64,000 bases of DNA from Pseudonocardia sp. SCN 73-27. GTDB taxonomy: Bacteria; Actinomycetota; Actinomycetes; Mycobacteriales; Pseudonocardiaceae. The first letter of the stretch is position 1. Each line of letters starts with the position of its first letter. The translations under genes were made by a program, and so were the position numbers. Location of the stretch: contig MEGH01000013.1 of NCBI GenBank assembly GCA_001725415.1, forward strand, positions 93,580 to 157,579, in the 5' to 3' direction. This document shows positions 44,318-53,895 of the stretch, piece after piece. The notes beneath the pieces were generated by a model. The model was not told the DNA's origin, ran no database searches, and worked only from the letters and a program-made list of their open reading frames with translations.

Positions 44318-46118
44318 GTGAGCACATCGACGCTGTCGCCCCCGCGCCCGCCGGCGCCCGTCCCGCCGGGCCGGCACCGCCCACCCCGGCGCCGCGTCCG
44401 CGGGGAGACGATCGCGTTCGGCGTGCTGCTCGTCGGCGCCGCAGCGCTCTACCTGTGGAACCTCTCGGCGTCCGGGTACGCCAACGAGTACTACGCCGCC
44501 GCCGTGCAGGCCGGCACGACGTCGTGGAAGACGTGGCTGTTCGGGTCGCTCGACTCCGGCAACGCCATCACCGTCGACAAGCCACCCGCGTCCCTCTGGG
44601 TCATGACGGCGAGCGCCCGGATCTTCGGCTTCTCGTCCTGGAGCCTGCTCGTGCCGCAGGCGCTCATGGGCGTCGCCGCGGTGGCGCTGCTGCGCGCGGC
44701 CGTCCGCCGCTGGGCCGGGCCCGCCACCGGGATCGCCGCCGGTGCGGCGCTCGCGCTCACCCCGGCCGCCGTGCTGATGTTCCGCTTCGACAACCCCGAC
44801 GCCCTGCTGACGTTGCTGCTGGTCGCGGGCGCCTACGCGATGGTGCGAGCCGTCGACGCCGCCTCCACCCGCGCCGCCACCTGGTGGGTCGTCGCCGCCG
44901 GCGCGGCCGTCGGGTTCGGCTTCCTGACGAAGATGGGCCAGGCCCTGCTCGTCCTGCCCGCGTTCGGGCTGGTGTACCTGCTCGCCCGGCCCGGCCCGCT
45001 GCGGACCCGGCTGTCGGGACTCGGCGCCGGCCTGGTCGCGACGGTCGTCTCCGCCGGCTGGTTCGTCGCCCTCGTCGAGCTGTGGCCCGAGGACTCCCGG
45101 CCGTACATCGGTGGGTCGACGACGAACTCGCTGCTCGAGCTGGCATCGGGCTACAACGGCATCGGCCGGCTGCTCGGCGGCTCCGGCAACGGTGGAAGCG
45201 GGGTCGGCGGCGGGGGAGGGGCCGGTGGCGGGAACTCCGGCTTCGGCGGCGAGGCCGGCATCGATGCACCCGTACTACACGGTCGCGCTCGCGCCGGGGA
45301 TCGCCGCGCTCGTGGCCATCGGTGCCGTCGCGCTGTGGCGATCGCGGTCGCGACCGGCCGCGCGGGTCGGGCTCGCACTGATGCTGGTGTCGACGGCGGC
45401 CTGGAGCGCGGTGCTGCTGCTGGGCTCGGGCACGTCGTACGCCTGGCTGGGCTGGGTCGTCGCCGGGCTCGCGGTGCCGGGCCTGGTCGCGGTCCTCGTT
45501 CCCGGCGGTTCACGTCGGCTGGTCGCGACGGGCGTCCTCGCCGCGGTGCTCGCCGCGTCGGTGGGGACGGCGTCGTACGCGTTCGCGACGGCCGCCACCG
45601 CGCACTCGGGGAGCATCCCGTCGGTGGGGTCGTCGTCCTCGATGTCGTTCGGCGGTTCCGGTGGGGGTGGCTTCGGCGGCGGCGGGACACCGCCGACCGC
45701 GGCCGCCGGTGATGCGGCGCAGTCGGGGCCCGGCGGCACGGGCGGCGGTGGCGCGATGGGCGCCGGGGGAATGGGCGGCGGTGCGACGAGCGAGGAGCTG
45801 GTCGCGCTCCTCTCGGCCACAGACAGCACCTGGTCGGCCGCGGTGTCGACGTCGCAGTCCGCCGCGTCGCTGGAGCTCGCGACCGGCACCGCCGTGATGT
45901 CGACGGGCGGCTGGAGCGGCTCCGATTCGGCGATCACGCTCGCCGAGTTCCAGGCCGAGGTCGCGGCCGGGAACATCCACTACTGGATCGGCGACGGCCA
46001 GGGCGGGGGACCGGGCGGGGGTTCGGACAGCACGTCGTCGCAGATCGCGGCATGGGTCGAGGCGACCTTCACGGCCACGACCGTCGGCGGGCAGACGGTG
46101 TACGACCTGACTGCGTGA
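44318..46118 (+). pseudogene. ArnT/GT39-like membrane glycosyltransferase, internally deleted and frameshifted
   Basis: The first part (44318 to about 45262) encodes the N-terminal half of a large membrane mannosyl/arabinosyl-type glycosyltransferase: SASGYANEYYAAAVQAG, KTWLFGSLDSGNAITVDKPP and several helices, ending at GGNSGFGGEAG. Homology resumes in another frame at MHPYYTVALAPGIAAL (from 45264) and runs through the usual Gly/Ser-rich C-terminus to TVGGQTVYDLTA. The family has roughly 200 or more residues between these points; here they are gone, so an internal deletion of several hundred bp (not a multiple of three) has broken the gene. Functional loss is very likely. Confidence 0.8.
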
Positions 46119-46129
46119 CCGGCGTCCCG

Positions 46130-46168
46130 ACGTGTCACCAGCGCTCTCACACAGCGCTGGTGACACGT
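46130..46168. terminator. Terminator hairpin, 16-bp stem
   Basis: ACGTGTCACCAGCGCT (46130-46145) pairs perfectly with 46153-46168 across a 7-base loop. It lies between the convergent glycosyltransferase pseudogene and the siderophore-binding gene. Confidence 0.85.
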
Positions 46169-46232
46169 TCGCGTGCCGGGCTCGTCGCGTGCCGGGCTGC
46201 TCGCGTACCGGGCTGCTCGCGTACCGGGCTAG
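46169..46232. repeat. Four tandem 16-bp repeats
   Basis: Four consecutive units TCGCGTRCCGGGCTSS (46169, 46185, 46201, 46217). The last unit overlaps the TAG stop (46229-46231) of the minus-strand lipoprotein gene, so the array abuts its 3' end. Unit length is not a multiple of three. Confidence 0.85.
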
Positions 46233-47254
46233 GTGCCGAGCAGACGCTCCAGGTCGTCGAGGACCCGGCCCGCGCCGATCGGTCCGAGGCCGAGGAACCA
46301 CGTCTCGTCGTCGACCGGGCGCACGTGCCCCGCCGTCACCCCGGGCAGGCCCTTCCACAGCGCGCTGTCGAGCACCGTGGCCTGCGCCGTCCGCTCGGGC
46401 GGGCCGTAGCTGGAGTAGAAGATCCAGCCACCGTCCGCCTGGTCGATGCGCTCGGCCGACACCTCGGTGGCGAGCTCGTCGAAGTTCTGTGCGGCCGGCC
46501 GCGACAGCCCTACGTCCTTCAGGACGACGCCGATGAACGACAGGTTGCCGTAGAGCCGGATGCGGCCGGGCATGAAGCGGACCATCGAGATCGTCGGCGG
46601 GTCGCCGGAGACCTTGTCGCGCACGGCGTCGGCGCGGCGCTGGTAGCCGTTGAGCAGGTCGACCGCCTTGGTCTCCTCGCCGGTCGCGGCGCCGACCAGC
46701 AGCAGGTTCTCCTTCCACGGGAACCCGGGCCGGATGCTCAGCACGGTCGGGGCGATGGCGGAGAGCCGGTCGTAGAGCTGGTCGGCGCGCAGCTTGCTGC
46801 CGAGGATCAGGTCGGGCTTCGCGGCCGCGATCGTCTCCAGGTTCAGCGTGCTGACGTCGCCGGCCGTCGGGATCCCGGCGGTCTTGTCGGCGAGGTAGGA
46901 CGGCGCGGTGTTGTTGGGGTTGGCCATGACGACGGGCGTGAGGCCCAGCGCGATGACGTCGTCGAGCTCGCCGCTGTCGAGGACGGCGACGCGTTCGGGC
47001 TTCTTCTCCAGCCGGGTCGTGCCGTTGGCGTGGGTGACGGTCCGCGGGAAGACGCCCGGCGCGGTGTCGGCACCGAACTTCGCCGTCGCCTCGTCGGCGG
47101 TCGAGAACTGCGTGCCGCCGGTGGCGACATCGGTGTTGCCGGGGCGGACGTCCTGGGACTGGCCGGAGCACGCCCCGGCGACGAGCGCCACGGCCAGGAC
47201 GACCGCCGCGGCGCCCCATCCGGGACGCCGGCGCAGTCGGTTCGTCGGAAGCAT
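46229..47254 (-). CDS. Siderophore ABC-transporter substrate-binding lipoprotein
   Basis: 341 residues, FecB/FepB-type periplasmic-binding fold. Signal peptide and lipobox are visible (ALVAGACSG), so the mature protein is anchored outside the membrane. PERVAVLDSGELDDVIALGLTPV and KPDLILGSKLRADQLYDRL are family landmarks, with a GGWIFYSSYGP C-terminal segment. No permease or ATPase gene adjoins. The ATG is six bases after TAACCT, which lies inside an iron box, so it should be induced by iron limitation. Confidence 0.9.
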   Translation of the reverse strand: MLPTNRLRRRPGWGAAAVVLAVALVAGACSGQSQDVRPGNTDVATGGTQFSTADEATAKFGADTAPGVFPRTVTHANGTTRLEKKPERVAVLDSGELDDVIALGLTPVVMANPNNTAPSYLADKTAGIPTAGDVSTLNLETIAAAKPDLILGSKLRADQLYDRLSAIAPTVLSIRPGFPWKENLLLVGAATGEETKAVDLLNGYQRRADAVRDKVSGDPPTISMVRFMPGRIRLYGNLSFIGVVLKDVGLSRPAAQNFDELATEVSAERIDQADGGWIFYSSYGPPERTAQATVLDSALWKGLPGVTAGHVRPVDDETWFLGLGPIGAGRVLDDLERLLGT

Positions 47255-47258
47255 CCAG

Positions 47259-47277
47259 TGAGGTTAGCCTGCCCTGG
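47259..47277 (-). promoter_or_regulatory. DmdR/IdeR iron box and -10 of the siderophore-binding gene
   Basis: TGAGGTTAGCCTGCCCTGG (plus strand) matches 14 of 19 bases of the actinobacterial iron box TTAGGTTAGSCTAACCTAA. On the minus strand TAACCT within it lies six bases before ATG 47254, so bound repressor would cover a leaderless promoter. Confidence 0.75.
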
Positions 47278-47280
47278 CTG

Positions 47281-47730
47281 TCAGTGGGCGTGGTGCGCGT
47301 GGACCACCGCGTGCCCGCGGCCGCGGCTGATCATCCAGCGGTTCACCGGCGTCGTCAGCAGGAACGCGATCACGAGCGACCCGGCGAGCGCGCCCCAGAA
47401 CAGGCCCGACGTGAGTCCGGCGTCCATCGCGCCGGGCACCGTCGCCATGACCGTGTTGTCGACGATCTCCATGACGATGATCGACACCGTGTCGGCGGCG
47501 AGCGCGATGCGCAGCGCCTGCCGGAACCCGATGCCCGCGCGCAGCACGCCGCGCATGGTCAGCGCGTAGCCGAACACGAACGCCAGCGCGATCGACAGCA
47601 CGATCGTCGCGGCGTTGTGCAGCCCGAGCGCGGTGCCGATCACCATGCCGAGGATCTCGCCGATCGCGCAGCCGGTGAGGCAGTGCAACGTGGCCTGCGC
47701 CGCGGTTCCCCAGCTGACCTGTGTGCTCAT
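47281..47730 (-). CDS. DUF4396-family membrane protein
   Basis: 149 residues with about four helices; conserved features LHCLTGCAIGEILGMVIG at the N-terminus and DNTVMATVPGAM in the middle, His-rich end (HAVVHAHHAH). The two cysteines/histidines are suggestive of metal handling. DUF4396 genes often neighbour copper-resistance genes, and two copper-repressor-like boxes precede this one. ATG 47730 has GGGAGGT upstream. Function unproven. Confidence 0.8.
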   Translation of the reverse strand: MSTQVSWGTAAQATLHCLTGCAIGEILGMVIGTALGLHNAATIVLSIALAFVFGYALTMRGVLRAGIGFRQALRIALAADTVSIIVMEIVDNTVMATVPGAMDAGLTSGLFWGALAGSLVIAFLLTTPVNRWMISRGRGHAVVHAHHAH

Positions 47731-47748
47731 CCCGAGCACCTCCCTCCG

Positions 47749-47797
47749 ATACCCCCGGTAGGTGTACGCCGGTCGCTCTGATACCACCAGGGGGTAT
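47749..47797. promoter_or_regulatory. Two CsoR/RicR-like boxes
   Basis: ATACCCCCGGTAGGTGTAC (47749-47767) and ATACCACCAGGGGGTAT (47781-47797) resemble the TACCCC...GGGGTA sites of the CsoR copper repressor family. They sit upstream of DUF4396 and before the divergent chloride channel gene. Copper control is inferred; no csoR gene is in the window. Confidence 0.55.
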
Positions 47798-47881
47798 ATG
47801 GGTGACGTCCGTCGCTGTCGCCGCCCGCCCGTCTCCGCCAGAATGACCGGACATTCGTCAGCCGAGTTCGAGGAGACGACC

Positions 47882-49258
47882 GTGGCCCACGGGCCGTCCG
47901 AGCGCCGACGCGAGCCGAAACCGTTGCTGCGCAACCGGATCGCGTCCGGCCGGGGCGCCATGGAACAGCCCAACGCCACCGGCGACGGCGACGTCCCGCT
48001 CACCGTCCGCTTCTGGATCGCGGTCGTGCTCACCGGGATCGGGGCCGGTTTCGTCGGCGTCGCGCTGATGTTCGTGCTGTTCTCCGTGCAGGGACTCGCG
48101 TTCGGGGCCTGGGGCCCGACCGCCGACGTCGAAGCCGCCGTCGCCGCCGCCGGCCCCCTGCACCGCGTCCTCCCGCTGCTCGCCGCCGGGATCATCGCGG
48201 GCGTCGGCTGGTACGTGCTGCGCCGCACCACCAGCGGCCCCGCCGAGGTCGACGACGCGATCTGGCGCGGCGACGGCAAGCTCTCGGTCGCCCGCAGCAC
48301 CGGGACGTCCGTGCTGTCGGAGATCGTCGTCGGCCTCGGGGCGTCCCTGGGCCGGGAGGCCGCGCCCAAGCTCATGGGCGGCGTCTGCGGCAGCGTCCTC
48401 GCCGGACCCCTCGGCCTCACCCCCGCGCAACGCCGGCTGCTCGTCGCCTGCGGCGCGGGCGCCGGCGTCGCCGCCGTCTACAACGTGCCGCTCGCCGGGG
48501 CCCTGTTCACCGCCGAGGTGTTGTGCGGCACCGTCCGGCTGCCGGTGATCCTCCCCGCACTGGCGTCGTCGGCGACCGCGACGTTCGTCGGCTGGGTCTA
48601 CCTGCCCACCGGACCGATCTACCCCGGAATCCCCAGCTATCCCTTCCACGTCTCCGAGATCGTGTGGGCGCTGATCGCCGGGCCCATCATCGGGCTGGCC
48701 GCCGTCGGGTTCGTGCGGTTCGTCGCGTGGGTGTCGCACCACCGCCCGCGCGGCCGCTGGGAGCTCGTCGCGCCGCTCGGCGCGTTCGCCGTCCTCGCCG
48801 CCCTCGGCCTGCTGTGGCCCCAGCTCTACGGCAACGGGCAGGGCATGGCCCGCGACGCGTTCCTCGGCGTCGGTGGCATCGGCCTGTTCGCGATCCTGAT
48901 GATCCTCAAACCCCTGGTCACGACGCTGTGCCTCGGCAGCGGCGCCGCCGGCGGGCTGCTCACCCCGACGCTGTCCACGGGGGCCGTGCTCGGCGGGTTC
49001 CTCGGCTCGGCGTGGGCGCTGCTGTGGCCGGGCGCGGCCGTCGGCGCCTTCGCGATGATGGGCGCCGCCGCGATGCTCGGCGCCGGGATGCAGGCACCGC
49101 TCGCCGCGCTCACGCTCGTCCTGGAACTCACCCACAGCGGCTTCGAGATCATGGTCCCGGCCGTCGTCGCCACGCTGATCGCGACGGCCGTGGCCCGCTG
49201 GGTCGACGGCTACTCGATCTACTCCGCGCGGCTCTCGGAGGTGCCGTCCCCGCGCTGA
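47882..49258 (+). CDS. CLC-family chloride channel/transporter
   Basis: 458-residue integral membrane protein with the CLC pattern: GLGASLGREAAPK, a variant of the GREGP segment that keeps the gating-glutamate position, GAGAGVAAVYNVPLAGALF, and GSGAAGGLLTPTLSTGAVLGG for the third selectivity region. It may move Cl- or exchange Cl-/H+. GTG 47882 has GAGGAG six bases upstream; an in-frame ATG at 47843 is the alternative. Confidence 0.9.
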   Translation: MAHGPSERRREPKPLLRNRIASGRGAMEQPNATGDGDVPLTVRFWIAVVLTGIGAGFVGVALMFVLFSVQGLAFGAWGPTADVEAAVAAAGPLHRVLPLLAAGIIAGVGWYVLRRTTSGPAEVDDAIWRGDGKLSVARSTGTSVLSEIVVGLGASLGREAAPKLMGGVCGSVLAGPLGLTPAQRRLLVACGAGAGVAAVYNVPLAGALFTAEVLCGTVRLPVILPALASSATATFVGWVYLPTGPIYPGIPSYPFHVSEIVWALIAGPIIGLAAVGFVRFVAWVSHHRPRGRWELVAPLGAFAVLAALGLLWPQLYGNGQGMARDAFLGVGGIGLFAILMILKPLVTTLCLGSGAAGGLLTPTLSTGAVLGGFLGSAWALLWPGAAVGAFAMMGAAAMLGAGMQAPLAALTLVLELTHSGFEIMVPAVVATLIATAVARWVDGYSIYSARLSEVPSPR

Positions 49259-49292
49259 TCCCCCTTGCCCCACTTCAACGTACAGCGCGCCG

Positions 49293-49313
49293 GGGGTCTT
49301 GCCGCAAGCCCCC
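49293..49313. promoter_or_regulatory. Rifamycin-associated element (RAE) before rox
   Basis: GGGG-T-CTTGCCGCAAG-C-CCCC: inverted CTTGC/GCAAG flanked by GGGG/CCCC. It corresponds to the 19-bp inverted repeat found upstream of rifamycin-inactivating genes in actinobacteria. TTGCCG within it and CACAAT (49324-49329) could be the -35/-10 of rox, 19 bp apart. Confidence 0.75.
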
Positions 49314-49349
49314 GCCGCTGCCGCACAATCTCCCGGCCGAACGTTGTGA

Positions 49350-50810
<1,461 letters not shown>

Positions 50811-50826
50811 AAGTCCCGGGAGAGGC

Positions 50827-50861
50827 GAAGGCCCCCTGTCCGGTGTGGACAGGGGGCCTTC
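50827..50861 (+). terminator. rox terminator
   Basis: GAAGGCCCCCTGTCC (50827-50841) pairs perfectly with GGACAGGGGGCCTTC (50847-50861), 5-base loop. Ends 8 bp before the CCA end of the convergent tRNA-Val gene. Confidence 0.9.
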
Positions 50862-50868
50862 ATCGGGC

Positions 50869-50943
50869 TGGTGGGCGATACTGGGATTGAACCAGTGACC
50901 TCTTCCGTGTCAAGGAAGCGCTCTCCCACTGAGCTAATCGCCC
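50869..50943 (-). tRNA. tRNA-Val (GAC), CCA encoded
   Basis: Minus strand folds as a standard tRNA: acceptor GGGCGAT/ATCGCCC, anticodon loop TTGACAC with anticodon GAC, T loop GGTTCAATCCC. CCA is encoded at the 3' end. Last gene of the Gly-Cys-Val tRNA operon. Confidence 0.97.
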
Positions 50944-50944
50944 G

Positions 50945-51016
50945 AGGCGGAGGCGGGAATCGAACCCGCGTACAGGGCTTTGCAGGCCCTTGCCTAAGCC
51001 ACTCGGCCACTCCGCC
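50945..51016 (-). tRNA. tRNA-Cys (GCA)
   Basis: Acceptor GGCGGAG/CTCCGCC, anticodon loop CTGCAAA (GCA), T loop GGTTCGATTCC, U discriminator as expected for Cys. One base separates it from tRNA-Val. CCA not encoded. Confidence 0.96.
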
Positions 51017-51082
51017 CGATCCTCCGGATCGCTCCGGTGGTTCGAGACCTGGAGGTCCAGACGTTGACTCGAGGTTCCTCCG

Positions 51083-51155
51083 AGCGGACGACGGGATTCG
51101 AACCCGCGACCCTCACCTTGGCAAGGTGATGCGCTACCAGCTGCGCTACGTCCGC
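51083..51155 (-). tRNA. tRNA-Gly (GCC)
   Basis: Acceptor GCGGACG/CGTCCGC, anticodon loop TTGCCAA (GCC), T loop GGTTCGAATCC. First gene of the tRNA operon. CCA not encoded. Confidence 0.97.
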
Positions 51156-51183
51156 ATGTGCACCGTGTCGGTGCGATGGGGAA

Positions 51184-51214
51184 ACATTAGCGCAAGCCTG
51201 GAGGGCCGGTGCAA
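51184..51214 (-). promoter_or_regulatory. Promoter of the tRNA Gly-Cys-Val operon
   Basis: On the minus strand TTGCAC (51209-51214) and TAATGT (51184-51189) lie 19 bp apart, with tRNA-Gly beginning about 28 bases further. A small CACCG/CGGTG hairpin lies just before the tRNA. Confidence 0.65.
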
Positions 51215-51229
51215 GCACCCCCCTCCAGG
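51197..51229 (-). terminator. ssgB terminator nested in the tRNA promoter
   Basis: CCTGGAGGG (51197-51205) pairs with CCCTCCAGG (51221-51229); the loop holds a further GGTGC/GCACC stem. It follows the ssgB stop on the same strand and overlaps the -35 of the tRNA promoter. Confidence 0.6.
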
Positions 51230-51257
51230 ACCTGCGCGCGGCCCCTGATCAGCGGAA

Positions 51258-51674
51258 TCAATCCATGGTCTTCTCGAGGAGGTCGGTGAGCGCCGCGTCG
51301 AAGTCGAGCCACGAGTACTCCGCACCCGCCGGGACGGCCGCGTAGGTGTGCTCGAGGAAGTCCGACAGCACCGTCGCCGACGCGTGGAACCGCGCATGAC
51401 CCGACGGCGACGTGAGGACCAGCTCGACCTGGTCCCGCTCGATCGGGGCGACGGTCACGTCGCCGTCGCCCGAGGCCTCCGACAGACCGTCGGCCAGCAG
51501 CTCGCGCGCGAAGACCCACACGACCGGCTGCGCGTTACCCGTCCGGAACGACGCCTCGACCGCGAACGGGTCTCGGAACGAGTACGTGAGCTCGACGTTC
51601 ACCGAGACAGTCGAGTCGGGAGCGATCAGCTCGAACACCGTCTGCTTGCAGATGATGTTGGTTACGTCGCGCAT
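51258..51674 (-). CDS. ssgB: SsgA/SsgB-family sporulation and cell-division regulator
   Basis: 138-residue SALP protein. In Streptomyces SsgB recruits FtsZ to septation sites; related proteins occur through the sporulating and non-sporulating actinomycetes. Recognised by VSVNVELTYSFRDPFAVEASFRTG and the C-terminal EYSWLDFDAALTDLLEKTM. Assignment to SsgB rather than other SALPs rests on overall similarity. ATG 51674 follows GAAGAGGAG. Located between the tRNA operon and the sigma factor gene, divergent from the latter. Confidence 0.85.
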   Translation of the reverse strand: MRDVTNIICKQTVFELIAPDSTVSVNVELTYSFRDPFAVEASFRTGNAQPVVWVFARELLADGLSEASGDGDVTVAPIERDQVELVLTSPSGHARFHASATVLSDFLEHTYAAVPAGAEYSWLDFDAALTDLLEKTMD

Positions 51675-51917
51675 CGTGCTCCTCTTCCTGGGGTCCCGCG
51701 TGGTCCGTCATGCACAAAAACGAGCGTGTCGCGAAGATGTGACGGGTCGACCACGGCGAGTCCGCCCGAAAGATCGGTGAAATCCACCCGGGAGGGTGCC
51801 CCGGAGCCCGCGACAACGCCCCGACCTGCATGATCGCCGCGCGGAGGCTCCGGGAAAGAACATAGGGTGAACCGGGCACCGGGTGCGGTGCGAACGACGA
51901 GCGTGAGGAACACCCTG

Positions 51918-52607
51918 GTGGCCGACCCGACCGACGAGCGCGGCGCGTCGGGTCCCCGTGGCCGGTCGCAGGACGGCCCCACCCGCCCACGACGCGCCGT
52001 CGCCGAACCCGCCGACGGCCCCGCCGACGACGCCCTCGTCCGCCGCATGGCCGGCGGCGACTCCACCGCGCTCGCCGCCCTCTACGACCGCTACGGCCGG
52101 CCCGCCTTCTCCCTCGCCCGCCGCATCTGCGCCGACGAGGGCATCGCCGAGGACGTCGTGCAGGAGGTCTTCCTCGCCGTGTGGCGCGACCCCGCCCGCT
52201 TCGACCCCCGGCGCGGCGCCTTCGGCTCCTGGCTGATGACGCTCGTCCATCACAAGTCCGTCGACGCCGTCCGCCGCGAGAGCGCCGTCCGCCGCCGCAC
52301 CGTCCCCGCCGGCGACGACGGCGACGACCGCTCCGCACCCGCCGGACCGGGCGCCGACCAGGCCGCCCTCGGCGCCGTCGTCGCCGGACAGGTCCGCGAC
52401 GCCCTCGGCGCACTCCCCGACGAACAACGCGAAGCCCTCGCCCTCGCCTATTTCGGCGGCTACACCCAGCGCGAGGTCGCCGCCCTCATCGGCGTACCCC
52501 TGGGCACCGTCAAGTCCCGCATGTTCACCGGCATCCAGAAACTGCGCGGCAAACTCGGACCGCTGTTCGGCGACGTCCCCGGCGACGTGACCGGAGGTGC
52601 CCGGTGA
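51918..52607 (+). CDS. RNA polymerase sigma factor, ECF (SigK-like)
   Basis: 229-residue sigma-70 factor. Region 2: LVRRMAGGDSTALAALYDRYG through AEDVVQEVFLAVWRDPARFDP; region 4: ALGALPDEQREALALAYFGGYTQREVAALIGVPLGTVKSR. The next gene is a membrane anti-sigma factor overlapping by GTGA. GTG 51918 has AGGAA upstream; earlier in-frame GTGs (51867, 51888, 51903) are possible, and TAGGGT (51863-51868) may belong to the promoter. Regulon unknown. Confidence 0.88.
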   Translation: MADPTDERGASGPRGRSQDGPTRPRRAVAEPADGPADDALVRRMAGGDSTALAALYDRYGRPAFSLARRICADEGIAEDVVQEVFLAVWRDPARFDPRRGAFGSWLMTLVHHKSVDAVRRESAVRRRTVPAGDDGDDRSAPAGPGADQAALGAVVAGQVRDALGALPDEQREALALAYFGGYTQREVAALIGVPLGTVKSRMFTGIQKLRGKLGPLFGDVPGDVTGGAR

Positions 52608-53449
52608 CCGGTCCGGCCCGGCCGGGCTGCCCGCGCGTCGAGCAGGCGGTCGGCCTCGTCCTGCACACCCTCGAACCCGACGAGGAGCTCGAGGTCCTCG
52701 CCCACCTGCCCGGCTGCCCCGAGTGCATCGCCGCCGTCGGCGACGCCGAAGCCGTCCTCTCGACGCTCGGGACCTCCGTCGAGCAGGTCGACCCGCCCGC
52801 GCGGCTGCGCGACGCCGTCCTCGACGCCGCCGCGTCCACCCCGCAGGTGGCGCCGCCGCCTCGCCCGGCCTCCACCCCGCCCCTCCGTGCACCCCGGCGT
52901 GAACCCGCGCCGACGCGGCCCGGTGGCCCCTCGCGGCCGCCCGCCGCCCACCGGGCCCCCCGGCGGCGCACCCGCACCCTTCTCGCCGCCGCGCTCGCGC
53001 TCATCGTCGCCGCAGGCATCGGCGGGCTCGCCGCCCGCACCGTCCAGCTGCAGAACCAGCGCGACGCCCAGATCCAGCAGACCCAGACGATCGTCGACAT
53101 GGTCGCCCAGTTCGACCGCCCCGGCGTCCAGCACGCCTGGCTCGCCGCCGCACCCGGCCAGAACCCCGTCGCCGCCGTCATGGTCGACGGTGCCACCCGG
53201 GCCGTCGTCACCGTCGGCCTCCCCGCCAACTCCACCGCCGACGACACCTACGTCCTCTGGGGAATGGGCGACGGCGACCCCCGCGCACTCGGCACCTTCG
53301 ACGTCGGAGCCGCGCAAAGCGGACCGCACGACATAGGATCGGGCGCGTCGGCGGTGACGTACGCCGGGTACGCGATCTCACTCGAACCCGGCCGAGGCCT
53401 CCCCGCCGTACCCACGAAGGTGGTCGCGACCGGGCAGGTGGAGATCTGA
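52604..53449 (+). CDS. Anti-sigma factor, RskA-like
   Basis: 281 residues. N-terminal cytoplasmic helical zinc-finger-like domain (VLAHLPGCPECIAAV contains HxxxCxxC), long Pro/Arg linker, one membrane helix (TLLAAALALIVAAGIGGLAA, about 125-145), and an extracytoplasmic beta domain (WLAAAPGQNPVAAVMVDG) of the anti-sigma-K C-terminal family. It should hold the upstream sigma factor until a signal triggers release, in RskA by regulated proteolysis. GTG 52604 overlaps the sigma stop. Confidence 0.88.
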   Translation: MTGPARPGCPRVEQAVGLVLHTLEPDEELEVLAHLPGCPECIAAVGDAEAVLSTLGTSVEQVDPPARLRDAVLDAAASTPQVAPPPRPASTPPLRAPRREPAPTRPGGPSRPPAAHRAPRRRTRTLLAAALALIVAAGIGGLAARTVQLQNQRDAQIQQTQTIVDMVAQFDRPGVQHAWLAAAPGQNPVAAVMVDGATRAVVTVGLPANSTADDTYVLWGMGDGDPRALGTFDVGAAQSGPHDIGSGASAVTYAGYAISLEPGRGLPAVPTKVVATGQVEI

Positions 53450-53874
53450 GCGAGAAGACCGACGAACGCGGTGAGCCCACGGGCGTCGCCGCGTTCCGCG
53501 CACGGATCGAGGAACGACCCACCTGGCGGCGAGCCTGGAAGATCGGGGTCGGCGTCCTCGGCACCGCCGTGCTCGTCGCCGGGATCATCGCCATCCCGTA
53601 CCCCGGCCCCGGCTGGCTCATCGTCTTCGCCGGCCTCGCCATCCTCGCCACCGAGTTCACCTGGGCCAGACGCGTCCTCACCTACGCGCGCGGCAAGTAC
53701 GACGCCTGGACCGACTGGCTCGGCCGCCAGCACTGGACCGTCAAGATCCTCGTGCTGGTCGCCACCGCCCTCATCGTCGTCGCCACGCTGTGGCTGCTGA
53801 ACGCCTTCTCCTTGGTCGCCGGCTGGGTCGGACTCGAACACTGGACCTGGCTGAGGAGCCCGATCTTCGGGTGA
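53446..53874 (+). CDS. Small membrane protein, TIGR02611 family, probable CTG start
   Basis: 142 residues with N-terminal EERPTWRRAWKIGVGVLG and two to three helices (GIIAIPYPGPGWLIVFAGLAIL; ILVLVATALIVVATLWLL); PYPGPGW is the family hallmark. Function unknown. No ATG/GTG/TTG precedes the conserved N-terminal region; CTG 53446 overlaps the anti-sigma stop as CTGA and gives M-SEKTDERG. The first conventional start (GTG 53569) would remove the conserved ERPTWRRAWK segment. Confidence 0.75.
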   Translation: MSEKTDERGEPTGVAAFRARIEERPTWRRAWKIGVGVLGTAVLVAGIIAIPYPGPGWLIVFAGLAILATEFTWARRVLTYARGKYDAWTDWLGRQHWTVKILVLVATALIVVATLWLLNAFSLVAGWVGLEHWTWLRSPIFG

Positions 53875-53895
53875 TGTAGGGTTGCCGACGGCAGC

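Noticed and set aside
46169-46232. CRISPR array
   Set aside because: Four contiguous 16-bp units without spacers and no cas genes: a simple tandem repeat.
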